Notes under the pieces: generated by a model | Databases searched by the model: none | What the model was told of the DNA's origin: nothing | The model's input: the letters and a program-made list of their open reading frames with translations, nothing else | Program-made: the position numbers and the translations under genes | In this document: piece by piece, positions 7,087 through 16,436 of the stretch | Layout of the letters: each line of letters opens with the position of its first letter | How positions within the stretch are numbered: position 1 is the first letter of the stretch | Assembly (NCBI GenBank): GCA_964383365.1 | Contig: CAYLHF010000005.1 | Span: 1-64,000 of the forward strand | Direction of reading: 5' to 3' | DNA from: CAYLHF01 sp964383365 | GTDB lineage: Bacteria; Bacteroidota; Rhodothermia; Rhodothermales; UBA10348 | DNA: 64,000 nucleotides

Positions 7087-8838
7087 ATGCCATTTTCTAC
7101 TCTTTCTCTCCGGAAGGAGGCATTCGTGTCTCTGGCAGCCTCCGTCATAATCGTGTCGTTTCTACTCGGAATCCCGACGGCACGGGCGCAACGCGACGCA
7201 TCCGATATACCGACGGTCACGAATACGATTGCACTGGTCGGCGCTCGTATCGTTCAGTCCCCCGGAAGGGTTGTCGAGAACGGGATCGTGATTGTTCGTG
7301 ATGGTCTCATTGAGCGCATCGGAGAGTCCATTCCCGTTCCGTTTGATGCCGAGATCATCAGGGCCGATTCGATGACGATCTATGCCGCGTTCATTGACGG
7401 ACTATCGACTACCGGCGTTCCGAAACCAGAACGAGAGGAGAATCAACCTCGCGTCGATGATCCCGGTAACCCGCCGAATGACCGTGCCGGAATTCAACCC
7501 GAGAGAGATGTAAGGTCCATGCTGTCCGCATCCGAGAAATCGGTGGCGGCCATGCGTGGAGCAGGTTTCGGGGCTTCACAGATCGTCCCGGAAGGACGAA
7601 TGCTCCCGGGATCGGCAGCGGTGATCTTGCTCGGAGGCGGCCCGTCCGAACGAATGATTTTCCGGGGGCAAACGGCTCTCTTCGCACAATTCGTAGGGGG
7701 AAGAGGCGTCTACCCTGCGACTCCCATGGGAATGACTGCTAAATTTCGTCAGCTGTACCGGGAAGCCACGCGAAGACACTCGCTGGAGAAGTCCTATGGC
7801 TCGGACCCCGGCGGACGAAGAAGGCCACCATATGACGCAGTCCACGCCGCCTTTTTCCCGGTCATCGACCGGACACAACCCGTTTTGTTCTTCGTCGACG
7901 ACGCACTCGAGATCCATCGCGCCCTGAAACTGCAGCGCGAACTCGGCTTCAATCTTACCCTCGCGGGACTGAATGAGGCCTTTGATGCGTACGATGAATT
8001 GGCTGAGGCCAAACTTCCCTTGTTTCTCACCGTCGATCTCCCTGAGAAGCCAAAATGGATGGCCAAATTGGAACAGGATTCGCTCGATACGCTGATGGAT
8101 TCATTCAGCGAAGATACCCGGACGGCTACATACCGGGACCTCGAAGCGGAAAAACGAAATCTGGAGGCCCGCCAACTCATTTCCAGAGGCGCCTTTGCAT
8201 CCGTCGCCGCCCGATTGAATGAGCGAGGCCTGACGTTCGGTTTCGCCGCGAAGGGAGTAAAACCTGCGGAAATCCGCTCCAATATCAAGGAGATGATCGA
8301 CAACGGTCTTTCGGAGGACGCAGCTCTCGCGGCGCTCACCTCCGATGCGGCCGAACTGCTCGGCCTCGGCGGTTCTCTCGGCTCCATCGACGAGGGCAAG
8401 ATCGCTAATCTGCTGGTCGTGGACGGGCCTCTTTTCGATCCGAAGACCCACTACCGGTATGTCCTGATTGAGGGGAAAAAGTATTCCTTCGAAGTGAAGG
8501 AAAAGAAATCGGCATTGAACGGCAAACCTCCTGTATCGATCATCGGGACGTGGACCTTTACAGCACATTCTCCCGATGGAGATCAAACGGGAACGGTCAT
8601 TTTTTCAGGTAGCCCGGATTCCTATTCGGGTACGATCGATTATGATGACGGAAATGCGCCCCATGCATTGACCGACATTTCTTTCGATGACGGTACCCTC
8701 TCTTTTTCGTGGCAGGATCCTCAAAACGGGGCCATGACGGTGTCGGGGAGCGTTTCGAGCGATCAGTTTGAAGGCACGGTAGATATCGGCGGCCAGAGCC
8801 TGGATGTTTCCGGAGAATTGACTAATCCGGGTCAATAA
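7087..8838 (+). CDS. Secreted amidohydrolase-fold protein lacking the HxH metal motif
   Basis: A 583-residue protein with an N-terminal signal peptide (hydrophobic 14-34, cleavage near TARAQ). The composite-domain start 'IALVGARIVQSPGRVVENG' and the late block 'GFAAKGVKPAEIRSNIKEMI...LTSDAAELLGLGGSLGSIDEGKIANLLVVDG' are typical of the amidohydrolase superfamily. Where active members have PGxIDAHSH, this one reads 'IYAAFIDGLSTTG', so the first two metal histidines are absent. The last ~100 residues ('IIGTWTFTAHSPDGDQTGTV...') form an extra beta-rich domain. First of three consecutive amidohydrolase-type genes, probably one operon. Probably periplasmic; function unknown, possibly a non-catalytic partner of the next gene product. 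Confidence 0.75.
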   Translation: MPFSTLSLRKEAFVSLAASVIIVSFLLGIPTARAQRDASDIPTVTNTIALVGARIVQSPGRVVENGIVIVRDGLIERIGESIPVPFDAEIIRADSMTIYAAFIDGLSTTGVPKPEREENQPRVDDPGNPPNDRAGIQPERDVRSMLSASEKSVAAMRGAGFGASQIVPEGRMLPGSAAVILLGGGPSERMIFRGQTALFAQFVGGRGVYPATPMGMTAKFRQLYREATRRHSLEKSYGSDPGGRRRPPYDAVHAAFFPVIDRTQPVLFFVDDALEIHRALKLQRELGFNLTLAGLNEAFDAYDELAEAKLPLFLTVDLPEKPKWMAKLEQDSLDTLMDSFSEDTRTATYRDLEAEKRNLEARQLISRGAFASVAARLNERGLTFGFAAKGVKPAEIRSNIKEMIDNGLSEDAALAALTSDAAELLGLGGSLGSIDEGKIANLLVVDGPLFDPKTHYRYVLIEGKKYSFEVKEKKSALNGKPPVSIIGTWTFTAHSPDGDQTGTVIFSGSPDSYSGTIDYDDGNAPHALTDISFDDGTLSFSWQDPQNGAMTVSGSVSSDQFEGTVDIGGQSLDVSGELTNPGQ

Positions 8839-8896
8839 CAACGCCTCCTCCTCGTCTTCCTATGTGTACAGACTCATTTCGAACAGGTTGAATGAT

Positions 8897-10210
8897 ATGA
8901 AAACCCGCATTCGTACCAGTCTCATTTTCATCAGCGTACTGCTGCTGACTCCACCGGGTGCGCTGGGTCAACAGCGCGGTAGCGTCCTCGTCACGGGTGC
9001 CACGGTCATGACCGTAACACACGGGACACTCACGAACACCGATGTCCTCGTGCTGGACGGTACAATCAAAAAAATCGGAACGCATCTCACGGCTCCGCCC
9101 GGCGTCGATACCGTCGACGCTCAGGGCCAATATCTCATGCCCGGCATCATCGACGCGCATTCTCACATCGCACTCAGCAGCGTCAATGAGGCGACCAGCC
9201 CGGTAACGGCCGAAGTCACCATGGAGGACGTCACCAATCCGTATCACATTGGTATCTATCGTGCTCTGGCAGGAGGAGTCACCATCTCGCATACGTTGCA
9301 CGGATCGGCCAATGTGATCGGTGGACAGAACGAGATCATCAAGCACCGATACGGAGCGAAAAACCCGGATGTCTTGAGATTCAACCGGGCGCCGCGCACG
9401 ATCAAATTTGCCCTCGGAGAGAATCCAACTCGGGTCCATGGTAAGCGAGGGGGAGGATCAGGCAAGTCCCTTCGTCCGTCCTCGCGCATGGGCGTTGAAG
9501 CGGTCCTGAGAAACGCTTTTTCGAAAGGAAAGAAATACATGGAGGACTGGGATAGATACACCGCCAGCAAGAAATCAAATCCCAAGCTTTCCCCACCCGC
9601 CTATGATCAGCGCTCGGAGGTGATGGCAGACATCCTTCGCGGAAAAATCATGGTCCATTGCCACAGTTACCGGGCGGACGAGATCCTGATGCTCATGCGG
9701 GTTCTGAAGGATTTCGGCGTCCACAACGTCACGTTTCAACACGCGAACGAAGGGTTCAAGGTGGCTCCTGAACTGGCAGCATTCGGCGCCGGAGCGTCCG
9801 TTTTTTCCGACTGGTGGTCGTACAAATTCGAGGTCTACTATTCGACAGCGTACAACGCGGCCATATTGACCCGGAATGGCGTGGTTACCTCGATTAATTC
9901 CGACTCGGGAGAGCTCGATCGGCACCTGTACCACGAAGCGGCCAAGACCCAGCGATATGGAGACCTGAGTGACAACGAGGCACTCGCACTCATCACGATC
10001 AACCCGGCCAAACAGTTGGGAATCGACCGATGGGTGGGATCAATCGAAAAAGGCAAAGACGGAGATCTCGTCCTCTTTGACGCCAATCCACTCTCGATCT
10101 ACGCCACGCCACAGAAAACATTCGTCGACGGAATTCTGTATTTCGACCGCGAGAACGACCCTGATGATGAGCGGCTTCGCGTCAATCCGACGTCAGCGAT
10201 CGACCTGTAG
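8897..10210 (+). CDS. Secreted amidohydrolase (metal motif intact)
   Basis: A 437-residue protein starting at ATG 8897 (MKTRIRTSLIFISVLLL signal peptide, cleavage near ALGQQ). A GTG-proximal extension to 8864 is possible, but 8897 gives a normal signal sequence. It has the canonical metal motif 'MPGIIDAHSH', later histidines in 'IMVHCHSYRADEI' and 'VTFQHANEGFK', and the catalytic-aspartate-type 'SINSDSGELDRH', ending with 'INPAKQLGIDRWVGSIEKGKDGDLVLFDA'. This is an imidazolonepropionase/dipeptidase-like branch of the superfamily; the substrate cannot be assigned. It lies 58 bases after the first and 20 bases before the third amidohydrolase-type gene, the middle and apparently only catalytic member. 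Confidence 0.82.
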   Translation: MKTRIRTSLIFISVLLLTPPGALGQQRGSVLVTGATVMTVTHGTLTNTDVLVLDGTIKKIGTHLTAPPGVDTVDAQGQYLMPGIIDAHSHIALSSVNEATSPVTAEVTMEDVTNPYHIGIYRALAGGVTISHTLHGSANVIGGQNEIIKHRYGAKNPDVLRFNRAPRTIKFALGENPTRVHGKRGGGSGKSLRPSSRMGVEAVLRNAFSKGKKYMEDWDRYTASKKSNPKLSPPAYDQRSEVMADILRGKIMVHCHSYRADEILMLMRVLKDFGVHNVTFQHANEGFKVAPELAAFGAGASVFSDWWSYKFEVYYSTAYNAAILTRNGVVTSINSDSGELDRHLYHEAAKTQRYGDLSDNEALALITINPAKQLGIDRWVGSIEKGKDGDLVLFDANPLSIYATPQKTFVDGILYFDRENDPDDERLRVNPTSAIDL

Positions 10211-10230
10211 TAATCGTATCCATTTGTACC

Positions 10231-11562
10231 ATGACCATTTTCTTTTCACTCCTACTGACCCTGACGTTCTTCCAACAGCAGGACGCAAAGCCTCGCCAGG
10301 GAACCTATGCCATCACGAACGCCCGGATCGAGACGGTTGCCAACGGAACGATAGCGAATGGCACGGTCGTAATCGAAGGAGACCGCATCATCTCGGTTGG
10401 CGCCGAGGCTTCCATTCCGGAGGGTGCACTCGTTATTGACGGCCGGGGCATGTCCATCTACCCGGGAATGATCGACTCGGGAACGAGACTTGGTCTCACC
10501 GAGATAGGAGCTGTACAGGAGACCACCGACGCGAGTGAAGTGGGTGATATTACACCTCAGATGCAGGCACTGACCGCCATTAATCCCAATTCCGTCCTTA
10601 TTCCGGTGACCCGCGTGAGCGGCGTCACGACGGTCATCGCCGAGCCGTCGGGGGGCTTGCTTCCCGGCACCGCCGCACTCATCAATCTGGTCGGGTATAC
10701 CCCGGATCAGATGCTGGCAGGCGATGTACGCATGCTGGTCCTGTCTTTTCCAGCCAAGAGGAGCCGGAGGCGATTTTTCCGTAGTTCCGGTTCTCCACCC
10801 GACGAAGAAAAAGCCTACAAAAAGGCGATGGACAAATTGAACGAGGTCTGGGACCGGGCTGAATTGTACGCACGGATAGACTCCGCGTCGACGCGGACCA
10901 CCGACGAGCGGCGCACGACTGAATTCGTTCCCGAAATGGATGCCATCCTGCCGGTACTGCGGGGAGAGCGGATACTGATGGTTCGGGCTAACACGGCATC
11001 GGATATCGAGGCGGCCATCGACTGGGTCCAGCAGCGACACATTGAGCGTGTCGTGTTCAGTGGGGTCTCAGAGGGCTGGCGTGTGGCAGACAAACTCGCG
11101 GAGGCCGGCATTCCGGTGATCGTTGGACCGGTCCTGGCTACACCCACGCGAGAGTCCGATCGCTACGACCGAGCCTATGCGAACGCCGGGCTCTTGCACG
11201 ATGCCGGCGTGAAGGTTGCCATTCGCACGGGCGATGCCGAAAATGTGAGAAATCTTCCGTTCAATGCGGGCTTCGCGGCCACATACGGGCTCGGAAAGGA
11301 AGAAGCGCTCCGGGCCGTGACCCTCGCTCCGGCAGAAATGCTCGGCATTGCCGCCGATTACGGGTCGATCGAAGTCGGTAAGAAGGCCAACCTGTTCATG
11401 GCCGACGGTGATCCGTTCGAGCCGGCAACACACATCATGAAAGTGTTTATCGACGGCTTCGATATCCCGATGGAAAACAGGCAGACGAGGCTGTACCGGG
11501 AATTCTTGAACCGGGACGAGGGAAGGATCAAACCCGTCGAAGTAAAACCGGCCGATCACTAG
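10231..11562 (+). CDS. Amidohydrolase-fold protein lacking the HxH metal motif
   Basis: A 443-residue protein with a short hydrophobic leader (MTIFFSLLLTLTFFQQQD). Amidohydrolase landmarks: 'YAITNARIETVANGTIANGTVVIEGDRI' and 'AEMLGIAADYGSIEVGKKANLFMADGDPFEPATHIMKVFIDG'. The metal site is lost: PGxIDxHxH is replaced by 'IYPGMIDSGTRLGL'. In this feature it mirrors the first gene of the trio. Such metal-less paralogues beside an active one are seen in Bacteroidota, but their role is not established. It ends three bases before an N gap. Confidence 0.75.
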   Translation: MTIFFSLLLTLTFFQQQDAKPRQGTYAITNARIETVANGTIANGTVVIEGDRIISVGAEASIPEGALVIDGRGMSIYPGMIDSGTRLGLTEIGAVQETTDASEVGDITPQMQALTAINPNSVLIPVTRVSGVTTVIAEPSGGLLPGTAALINLVGYTPDQMLAGDVRMLVLSFPAKRSRRRFFRSSGSPPDEEKAYKKAMDKLNEVWDRAELYARIDSASTRTTDERRTTEFVPEMDAILPVLRGERILMVRANTASDIEAAIDWVQQRHIERVVFSGVSEGWRVADKLAEAGIPVIVGPVLATPTRESDRYDRAYANAGLLHDAGVKVAIRTGDAENVRNLPFNAGFAATYGLGKEEALRAVTLAPAEMLGIAADYGSIEVGKKANLFMADGDPFEPATHIMKVFIDGFDIPMENRQTRLYREFLNRDEGRIKPVEVKPADH

Positions 11563-11565
11563 GAA

Positions 11566-11665
11566 NNNNNNNNNNNNNNNNNNNNNNNNNNNNNNNNNNN
11601 NNNNNNNNNNNNNNNNNNNNNNNNNNNNNNNNNNNNNNNNNNNNNNNNNNNNNNNNNNNNNNNNN
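11566..11665. other. Assembly gap (100 N)
   Basis: A run of exactly 100 N between the third amidohydrolase-type gene and the end of mazG. The 80 bases between the gap and mazG show nothing recognisable. Confidence 0.98.
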
Positions 11666-11745
11666 TGTCGTGTGAAGTTCTCATCGGGCAACACCGGATG
11701 CGCTCGCTCACGGGACTTGCTTGGTCCTGCGCGAGGTTGTTCTGG

Positions 11746-12555
11746 TCACTCTCGGGCCTTGGCCTCGTCCCAGAATACGTCCATTTCCTCGAGCGTGGCG
11801 TCAACGATCGACTGCCCCCGGTCTTCGAGGCGTTGTTCTACGTGCTGAAAGCGCCGAATAAACTTCGTGTTCGTCCGGCCGAGTGCGTGTTCGGGGTTCA
11901 GACCCCGTAATCGTCCATAGTTCACAAGCGCAAAAAGCAGGTCGCCGAATTCTTCCTCCTGGGCGTGGTGATTCGATTCATGCTCAAGAGCCGACTGAAA
12001 CTCGCTCAATTCTTCAGCAACTTTCGTCCACGCGGCGTCTGCATCAGGAAAATCAAACCCGACACCCGCGGCTTTTTCCTGCATCCGAAATGCTCTCAGC
12101 AGGGTCGGCAGATTCCGGGGAATCCCCTCCATCGCCGACTTCTTTTCACCCTCTCGAATTTTGATCGATTCCCAGTTGGTCAGGACGTCTTCGACGCTTC
12201 CAACTGTCACATCCCCAAACACGTGCGGATGTCTACGAACGAGTTTATCCGTCTCGGATTGGATAACGTCTTCGAGACTGAAAGACGACGATTCCGCTGC
12301 GATTACGGCATGGAAAACAACATGCAACAGTATGTCTCCCAATTCTTTACGCAATTCTTCCGGACGTTCATCGTCGATTGCCTCGACGGTCTCGTAGGCC
12401 TCTTCGATAAGCAGGTGCTTAATCGACTCATGCGTCTGCACCCGATCCCAGGGACAATCCCGTCGGAGTTGCGCTACGATCGCCACAAAATCGGCGAATG
12501 CCTCCGTCACTTTTTCATCAAGACGAAAGGTCTCCTCGTAGATTTTTTCTTTCAT
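11746..12555 (-). CDS. mazG: Nucleoside triphosphate pyrophosphohydrolase MazG
   Basis: A 269-residue full-length, two-domain MazG. The first domain has 'LRRDCPWDRVQTHESIKHLLIEEAYE' and the metal-binding EExxE-type 'RKELGDILLHVVFHA'. The second has 'KVAEELSEFQSAL' with 'EEEFGDLLFALVNYGR'. It hydrolyses NTPs and dNTPs to monophosphate and pyrophosphate, clearing aberrant nucleotides. Start at ATG 12555 (MKEKIYEETF); the upstream extension in the open frame has no family match. Encoded opposite to its neighbours and apparently a single-gene unit. Confidence 0.92.
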   Translation of the reverse strand: MKEKIYEETFRLDEKVTEAFADFVAIVAQLRRDCPWDRVQTHESIKHLLIEEAYETVEAIDDERPEELRKELGDILLHVVFHAVIAAESSSFSLEDVIQSETDKLVRRHPHVFGDVTVGSVEDVLTNWESIKIREGEKKSAMEGIPRNLPTLLRAFRMQEKAAGVGFDFPDADAAWTKVAEELSEFQSALEHESNHHAQEEEFGDLLFALVNYGRLRGLNPEHALGRTNTKFIRRFQHVEQRLEDRGQSIVDATLEEMDVFWDEAKARE

Positions 12556-12845
12556 GTGGTGTGTTCGATTTGTAGGTTGCCCGTCAACGAACGGAGGCCC
12601 GGATTGTTTGCGTACATCCCTGTGACAGAGGGCTGTCACCTGAAAATAGTATCCTGGTATTCGTTACAATTTTCTCTGCCTGTCCTCTATTCGATGGCAG
12701 GTGGATATCAATCATCCACACCCTTTACATCTTCTGGTGATTCAGTGGACGACGTCAGGACGGACCGGTGGATCCGGTGGACTCGTGTGAAATCGCCAGA
12801 GGTACATGTAAAAGATATAAGGAAACGAAATCAGGAGGTGTAAGC
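12556..12845. other. Intergenic region between mazG and ssb
   Basis: About 290 bases without a convincing gene between two divergent genes. It should contain both promoters, but no element could be assigned beyond the strong ssb ribosome binding site at its right edge (AGGAGGTG, 12833-12840). Confidence 0.5.
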
Positions 12846-13331
12846 ATGGCACGTGGAGTAAACAAGGTTATTCTCGTAGGCAATCTGGGCCAGGAGCCTG
12901 AACTACGATATACCGGTTCAGGGACTGCGGTCTGCAATCTTCGTCTGGCAACGAACGAATCCTATAAGGACGCCAATGGAGAATGGGTAGACCGGACCGA
13001 ATGGCACAGCCTCGTCGCGTGGGGACGTCTCGCCGAAATCTGCAACGAATATCTTCACAAGGGCTCGCAGGCCTATTTTGAGGGATCCCTTCAGACGCGG
13101 AACTACGAAGATCGAGAGGGAGTCACGAAGTACACAACCGAGATCAAAATTCGGGAGATGATGATGCTCGGGGGTCGCGGAGACGCGGGATCCGGTTCGG
13201 GTTCGTATCAACAGGCACAGCAAAGCACGGCCCCGGCTGCAACCCCGGCTATGGCCGGCGCGGCAAATGGTGCTTCCGGAGACGGCTCCGGAGAGATGAC
13301 GTTCGAGCCGGACGACGAACTCCCCTTCTGA
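12846..13331 (+). CDS. ssb: Single-stranded DNA-binding protein
   Basis: A 161-residue SSB. The N-terminal OB fold (residues 1-110) begins MARGVNKVILVGNLGQEPEL and contains 'WHSLVAWGRLAEICNEYLHKG' and 'YFEGSLQTRNYEDREGV'. A Gly/Ser/Gln/Ala-rich linker (about 115-150) leads to the acidic interaction tip DDELPF, the classic SSB C-terminus that recruits replication and repair proteins. The start is fixed by an ideal AGGAGGTG ribosome binding site 6 bases upstream. It binds and protects ssDNA in replication, recombination and repair. Confidence 0.96.
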   Translation: MARGVNKVILVGNLGQEPELRYTGSGTAVCNLRLATNESYKDANGEWVDRTEWHSLVAWGRLAEICNEYLHKGSQAYFEGSLQTRNYEDREGVTKYTTEIKIREMMMLGGRGDAGSGSGSYQQAQQSTAPAATPAMAGAANGASGDGSGEMTFEPDDELPF

Positions 13332-13438
13332 GGGATTTCAGATTTGCTCTTGCTTTTCCAACTGTGGTGCAGGTTATTACGGGCGCCGAATGACAGAGTC
13401 GGCTTTCCAGTCACCTGAGCAACACCACGGAGTATTTC

Positions 13439-14806
13439 ATGGCAACAGCAAATCGCGGCCAGTGGAGCGGTAAAACCGGATTTATTTTGGCGGCGGCCGG
13501 ATCGGCCATCGGTCTGGGCAATATCTGGCGTTTCCCGTACACGGCAGGGCAGAATGGCGGAGGAGCGTTTGTCCTGATTTATCTGGGATTCGTTCTTGCA
13601 ATAGGAATTCCGGTCGTACTCGCCGAGCTATCGATCGGGCGTCGTACTGAAAAAAATGCCGTGGGCGCCTTCGAAGTCCTCAGTCCGGGTACGAAATGGA
13701 ACTGGCTCGGTGGCCTCGGCGTCGCCACCGGATTCGGAATACTGGCGTTCTATTCGGTGATTGCCGGATGGACCGTAGCCTATCTCTGGATGGCCATTAC
13801 CGGTGGCATCGGGGGTGAGATGAGCGCCGAGTCGAGTACCGCGCTGTTCACCAATTTGATCGGAAATCCGCTCGAAGCGATCGGCCTTACGGCACTGTTC
13901 CTTCTCATTACCGTTCTGGTCGTTAGAAAAGGGATATCGAGTGGAATCGAGAAAACAACAAAGATCCTGATGCCGCTCTTGTTCATCATCCTCCTGATCC
14001 TGGCGGTTCGGTCGATGACGTTACCCGGCGGAGAGAAAGGACTCGCGTATCTTCTGAAACCCGACTTTTCAAAAATCACGATGTCCGTCGTGATGAGCGC
14101 TCTCGGTCAGGCTCTCTTCAGCCTTTCGCTGGGAATGGGTGCCATGATCACGTATGGGTCGTATTTCCCGAAGACGGAAAATCTTGCACAGGCCGGGATT
14201 GCCGTCGCCTTCTTCGATACACTGATAGCCATTCTGGCCGGACTGATCATTTTCCCGGCTCTCTTCTATGTCGGTGTCGATCCTGCTGCCGGACCCGGTC
14301 TCGTATTTGTCGTTCTACCATCGATATTCAGCAGTCTACCGGCCGGAGGACTCTTCGCGATCGCGTTCTACGCCCTGCTGGCAATTGCCGCACTCACGTC
14401 GACTATCAGCCTGCTCGAAGTCATTGTAGCCTATTTTGTGGACGAGCGATCGTGGTCACGATCGAATGCTGCCTGGGCAATTGGGGGTGTCTGTTTTCTC
14501 GTTGCCATTCCGTCGGCACTTTCCCAGGGTGGATCTGACTTCTTCAGTAATTTTCTCGGCACGGGACTCGACTTCCTCTCGGTTCAGAATATTATATGGG
14601 GAAATTACTCGCTCAGTATCGGGGCCCTCCTTCTGTGTCTCTTCCTGGGATGGAAGTGGGGGGTTCCGAAAGCCCTCGATTCACTGGCTGAGAGTGGCCA
14701 CTCGCTTCCGGCACCGGCACTGTACGGCGTCCTGATACGGTATGTCTGTCCGATCGCCATAGCTATTGTACTGGTGTATATCATTGTTACGCAGCAGTAT
14801 TTTTAG
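13439..14806 (+). CDS. Sodium-dependent transporter, NSS (SNF/LeuT) family
   Basis: A 455-residue polytopic membrane protein with about 11-12 hydrophobic segments. The first segment has the NSS sodium/substrate-site signature 'AAGSAIGLGNIWRFPY', followed by 'NGGGAFVLIYLGFVLAIGIP'; 'LGQALFSLSLGMGAMITYGSYF' matches the TM6-TM7 region of bacterial NSS members. It probably imports an amino acid or related solute by Na+ symport; the substrate cannot be told. Followed by a perfect 18-bp inverted repeat that may end the transcript. Confidence 0.9.
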   Translation: MATANRGQWSGKTGFILAAAGSAIGLGNIWRFPYTAGQNGGGAFVLIYLGFVLAIGIPVVLAELSIGRRTEKNAVGAFEVLSPGTKWNWLGGLGVATGFGILAFYSVIAGWTVAYLWMAITGGIGGEMSAESSTALFTNLIGNPLEAIGLTALFLLITVLVVRKGISSGIEKTTKILMPLLFIILLILAVRSMTLPGGEKGLAYLLKPDFSKITMSVVMSALGQALFSLSLGMGAMITYGSYFPKTENLAQAGIAVAFFDTLIAILAGLIIFPALFYVGVDPAAGPGLVFVVLPSIFSSLPAGGLFAIAFYALLAIAALTSTISLLEVIVAYFVDERSWSRSNAAWAIGGVCFLVAIPSALSQGGSDFFSNFLGTGLDFLSVQNIIWGNYSLSIGALLLCLFLGWKWGVPKALDSLAESGHSLPAPALYGVLIRYVCPIAIAIVLVYIIVTQQYF

Positions 14807-14818
14807 ATGATTGTAGGC

Positions 14819-14859
14819 GTCGATGTCTCGCGCGTGTGGAACACGCGCGAGACATCGAC
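14819..14859. terminator. Perfect 18-bp inverted repeat, likely transcription end
   Basis: Left arm 14819-14836 (GTCGATGTCTCGCGCGTG), 5-base loop TGGAA, and an exactly complementary right arm 14842-14859. It lies 12 bases after the NSS transporter stop codon. No T-tract follows, so it may stabilise the mRNA 3' end or work in both directions rather than act as a textbook intrinsic terminator. Confidence 0.6.
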
Positions 14860-14905
14860 AGTAATTGCGCTGGCCCGTACGCATCGTTGTATCACATAAT
14901 GAGGC

Positions 14906-16360
14906 ATGACCTCGCCCACGTTGGACCCTGATCAACCTCCTTCGTCCCTCTCAGGACTTCTTCTCTTCCTACCCCGCCTGACGCGTCTGCAGGACATGCA
15001 CCTCGGCTCGGGCGTCCTGATATCGAGTGGTATCATATTTATTTTCCTCCTGCTCCTGTCGGCCGTTTTTTCCGGTTCAGAAGTAGCTCTGTTCTCACTC
15101 GACGGACCCGACCTGGAAGGCCTTGAGAGTGAGGATGATCGCCGGGCCCGCCGCGTACTTCGTCTGCTTCAACGTCCGCGAGAGCTCCTCGTAACGATTC
15201 TGATTCTCAACACCCTCGTCAACGTCGCGGCAGCTATCCTGGCTACGGTTATTACGGGAACCATCGCCGCCTCCCTGGCCTGGAATCCCGGGCTGACCGT
15301 CGCTATTCAGGTCATCGTACTGACATTCGTCCTGTTAATCGTAAGCGAGATAACCCCGAAGCTTCTGGCCGCGAGAAAGTCCCGGGCATTCGCCCGCGGA
15401 GTATCCGGAATCCTGCTTCCACTCAGCCGCCTTCTGAGTCCGTTTTCCCGTCTGGTAGCTCAGTCGATGGACGCGTTTCATCGACGCTTCAAGGCGCTCA
15501 ACGGGAGGATTTCGGGGGAAGATCTCAAAGCCATGGCAGAGATCGGAGAGGCCCACGGCACGATCGAGGAAGAGGAAAAGGAACTGATCCACTCCATCGT
15601 CGAATTCGGTGACATGAGTGTACGTGAAATCATGATCAGCAGACTCGACGTTGTTGCCCTGCAGGCCGGTGCATCGATGACGGACGCGGTAGAGACGATC
15701 AAGTCGAGCGGCCACTCAAGGCTTCCCCTGTATGTGGAGCACCTCGACAACATTCTCGGAGTGGTATATGCCAAGGACCTGCTCCGCCATATCACGAGGA
15801 ACCCCGATGAAGATACCGTCGACTGGACGCGTCTGGCCCGCCCGCCCATGTTCGTCCCACTGGGAAAGAAATTGGATGACCTACTGAAAGATTTTCAGTC
15901 CAGAAAAACGCACATCGCGATTGTCGTCGATGAATACGGTGGTACGGCGGGTGTCGTGACGCTCGAGGATGTCCTCGAAGAAATTGTAGGCGAGATCCGG
16001 GACGAACACGATGAGTCCGAACAGGAACCCTACGAACGGTTGGGTAATGGACGGTTTCGATGCGATGCGCGAATAGATCTCGACGAATTAAACGACGTTG
16101 CCGATGCCCGGCTTCCGACGGATGCGTTCGATTTCGAAACTCTGGGGGGGCTCATCTACCATCTCGCCGGCGAAATCCCGGCCGAGGGAGATACGTTCAG
16201 CTACGGGAACCTGACAATCACGGTTGCCGTCGTTGAAAATCATCGGATCGTCTCGGCAAGTGTCGTTGTCCACGAGCAGGAAAGCGTGCCACAGGACACT
16301 CATGAGGAGGACGTCAATTCCCCCTCGCGACTACCGAAACCTCCTTCGGAAATACACTGA
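14906..16360 (+). CDS. CNNM/CBS-domain transporter-associated protein (HlyC/CorC family)
   Basis: A 484-residue protein. The N-terminal CNNM (DUF21) membrane domain has three to four hydrophobic segments from about residue 38, including 'FSGSEVALFSL' and 'IVSEITPKLLAARK'. Two CBS domains follow ('MISRLDVVALQAGASM' and 'VDEYGGTAGVVTLEDVLEEIVGEI'), then a C-terminal CorC_HlyC domain. Members are linked to Mg2+/Co2+ efflux, and a Bacteroidota member is GldE (gliding). An ATGAGG a few bases before the ATG supports the start; an internal Met at 'MHLGSGVLIS' is possible. Its exact transport role is inferred from family. Confidence 0.85.
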   Translation: MTSPTLDPDQPPSSLSGLLLFLPRLTRLQDMHLGSGVLISSGIIFIFLLLLSAVFSGSEVALFSLDGPDLEGLESEDDRRARRVLRLLQRPRELLVTILILNTLVNVAAAILATVITGTIAASLAWNPGLTVAIQVIVLTFVLLIVSEITPKLLAARKSRAFARGVSGILLPLSRLLSPFSRLVAQSMDAFHRRFKALNGRISGEDLKAMAEIGEAHGTIEEEEKELIHSIVEFGDMSVREIMISRLDVVALQAGASMTDAVETIKSSGHSRLPLYVEHLDNILGVVYAKDLLRHITRNPDEDTVDWTRLARPPMFVPLGKKLDDLLKDFQSRKTHIAIVVDEYGGTAGVVTLEDVLEEIVGEIRDEHDESEQEPYERLGNGRFRCDARIDLDELNDVADARLPTDAFDFETLGGLIYHLAGEIPAEGDTFSYGNLTITVAVVENHRIVSASVVVHEQESVPQDTHEEDVNSPSRLPKPPSEIH

Positions 16361-16436
16361 TTTCACCTCCGGAAATGGCTATCTTGGGTCCGTGCCCAAG
16401 TCCACCCGGAAAGCGATCGATCGAGGACCCCTCTTA

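Noticed and set aside
11965..12843. 292-codon plus-strand open frame
   Set aside because: It is antisense to mazG for most of its length and then runs through the mazG-ssb intergenic region; no family resemblance.
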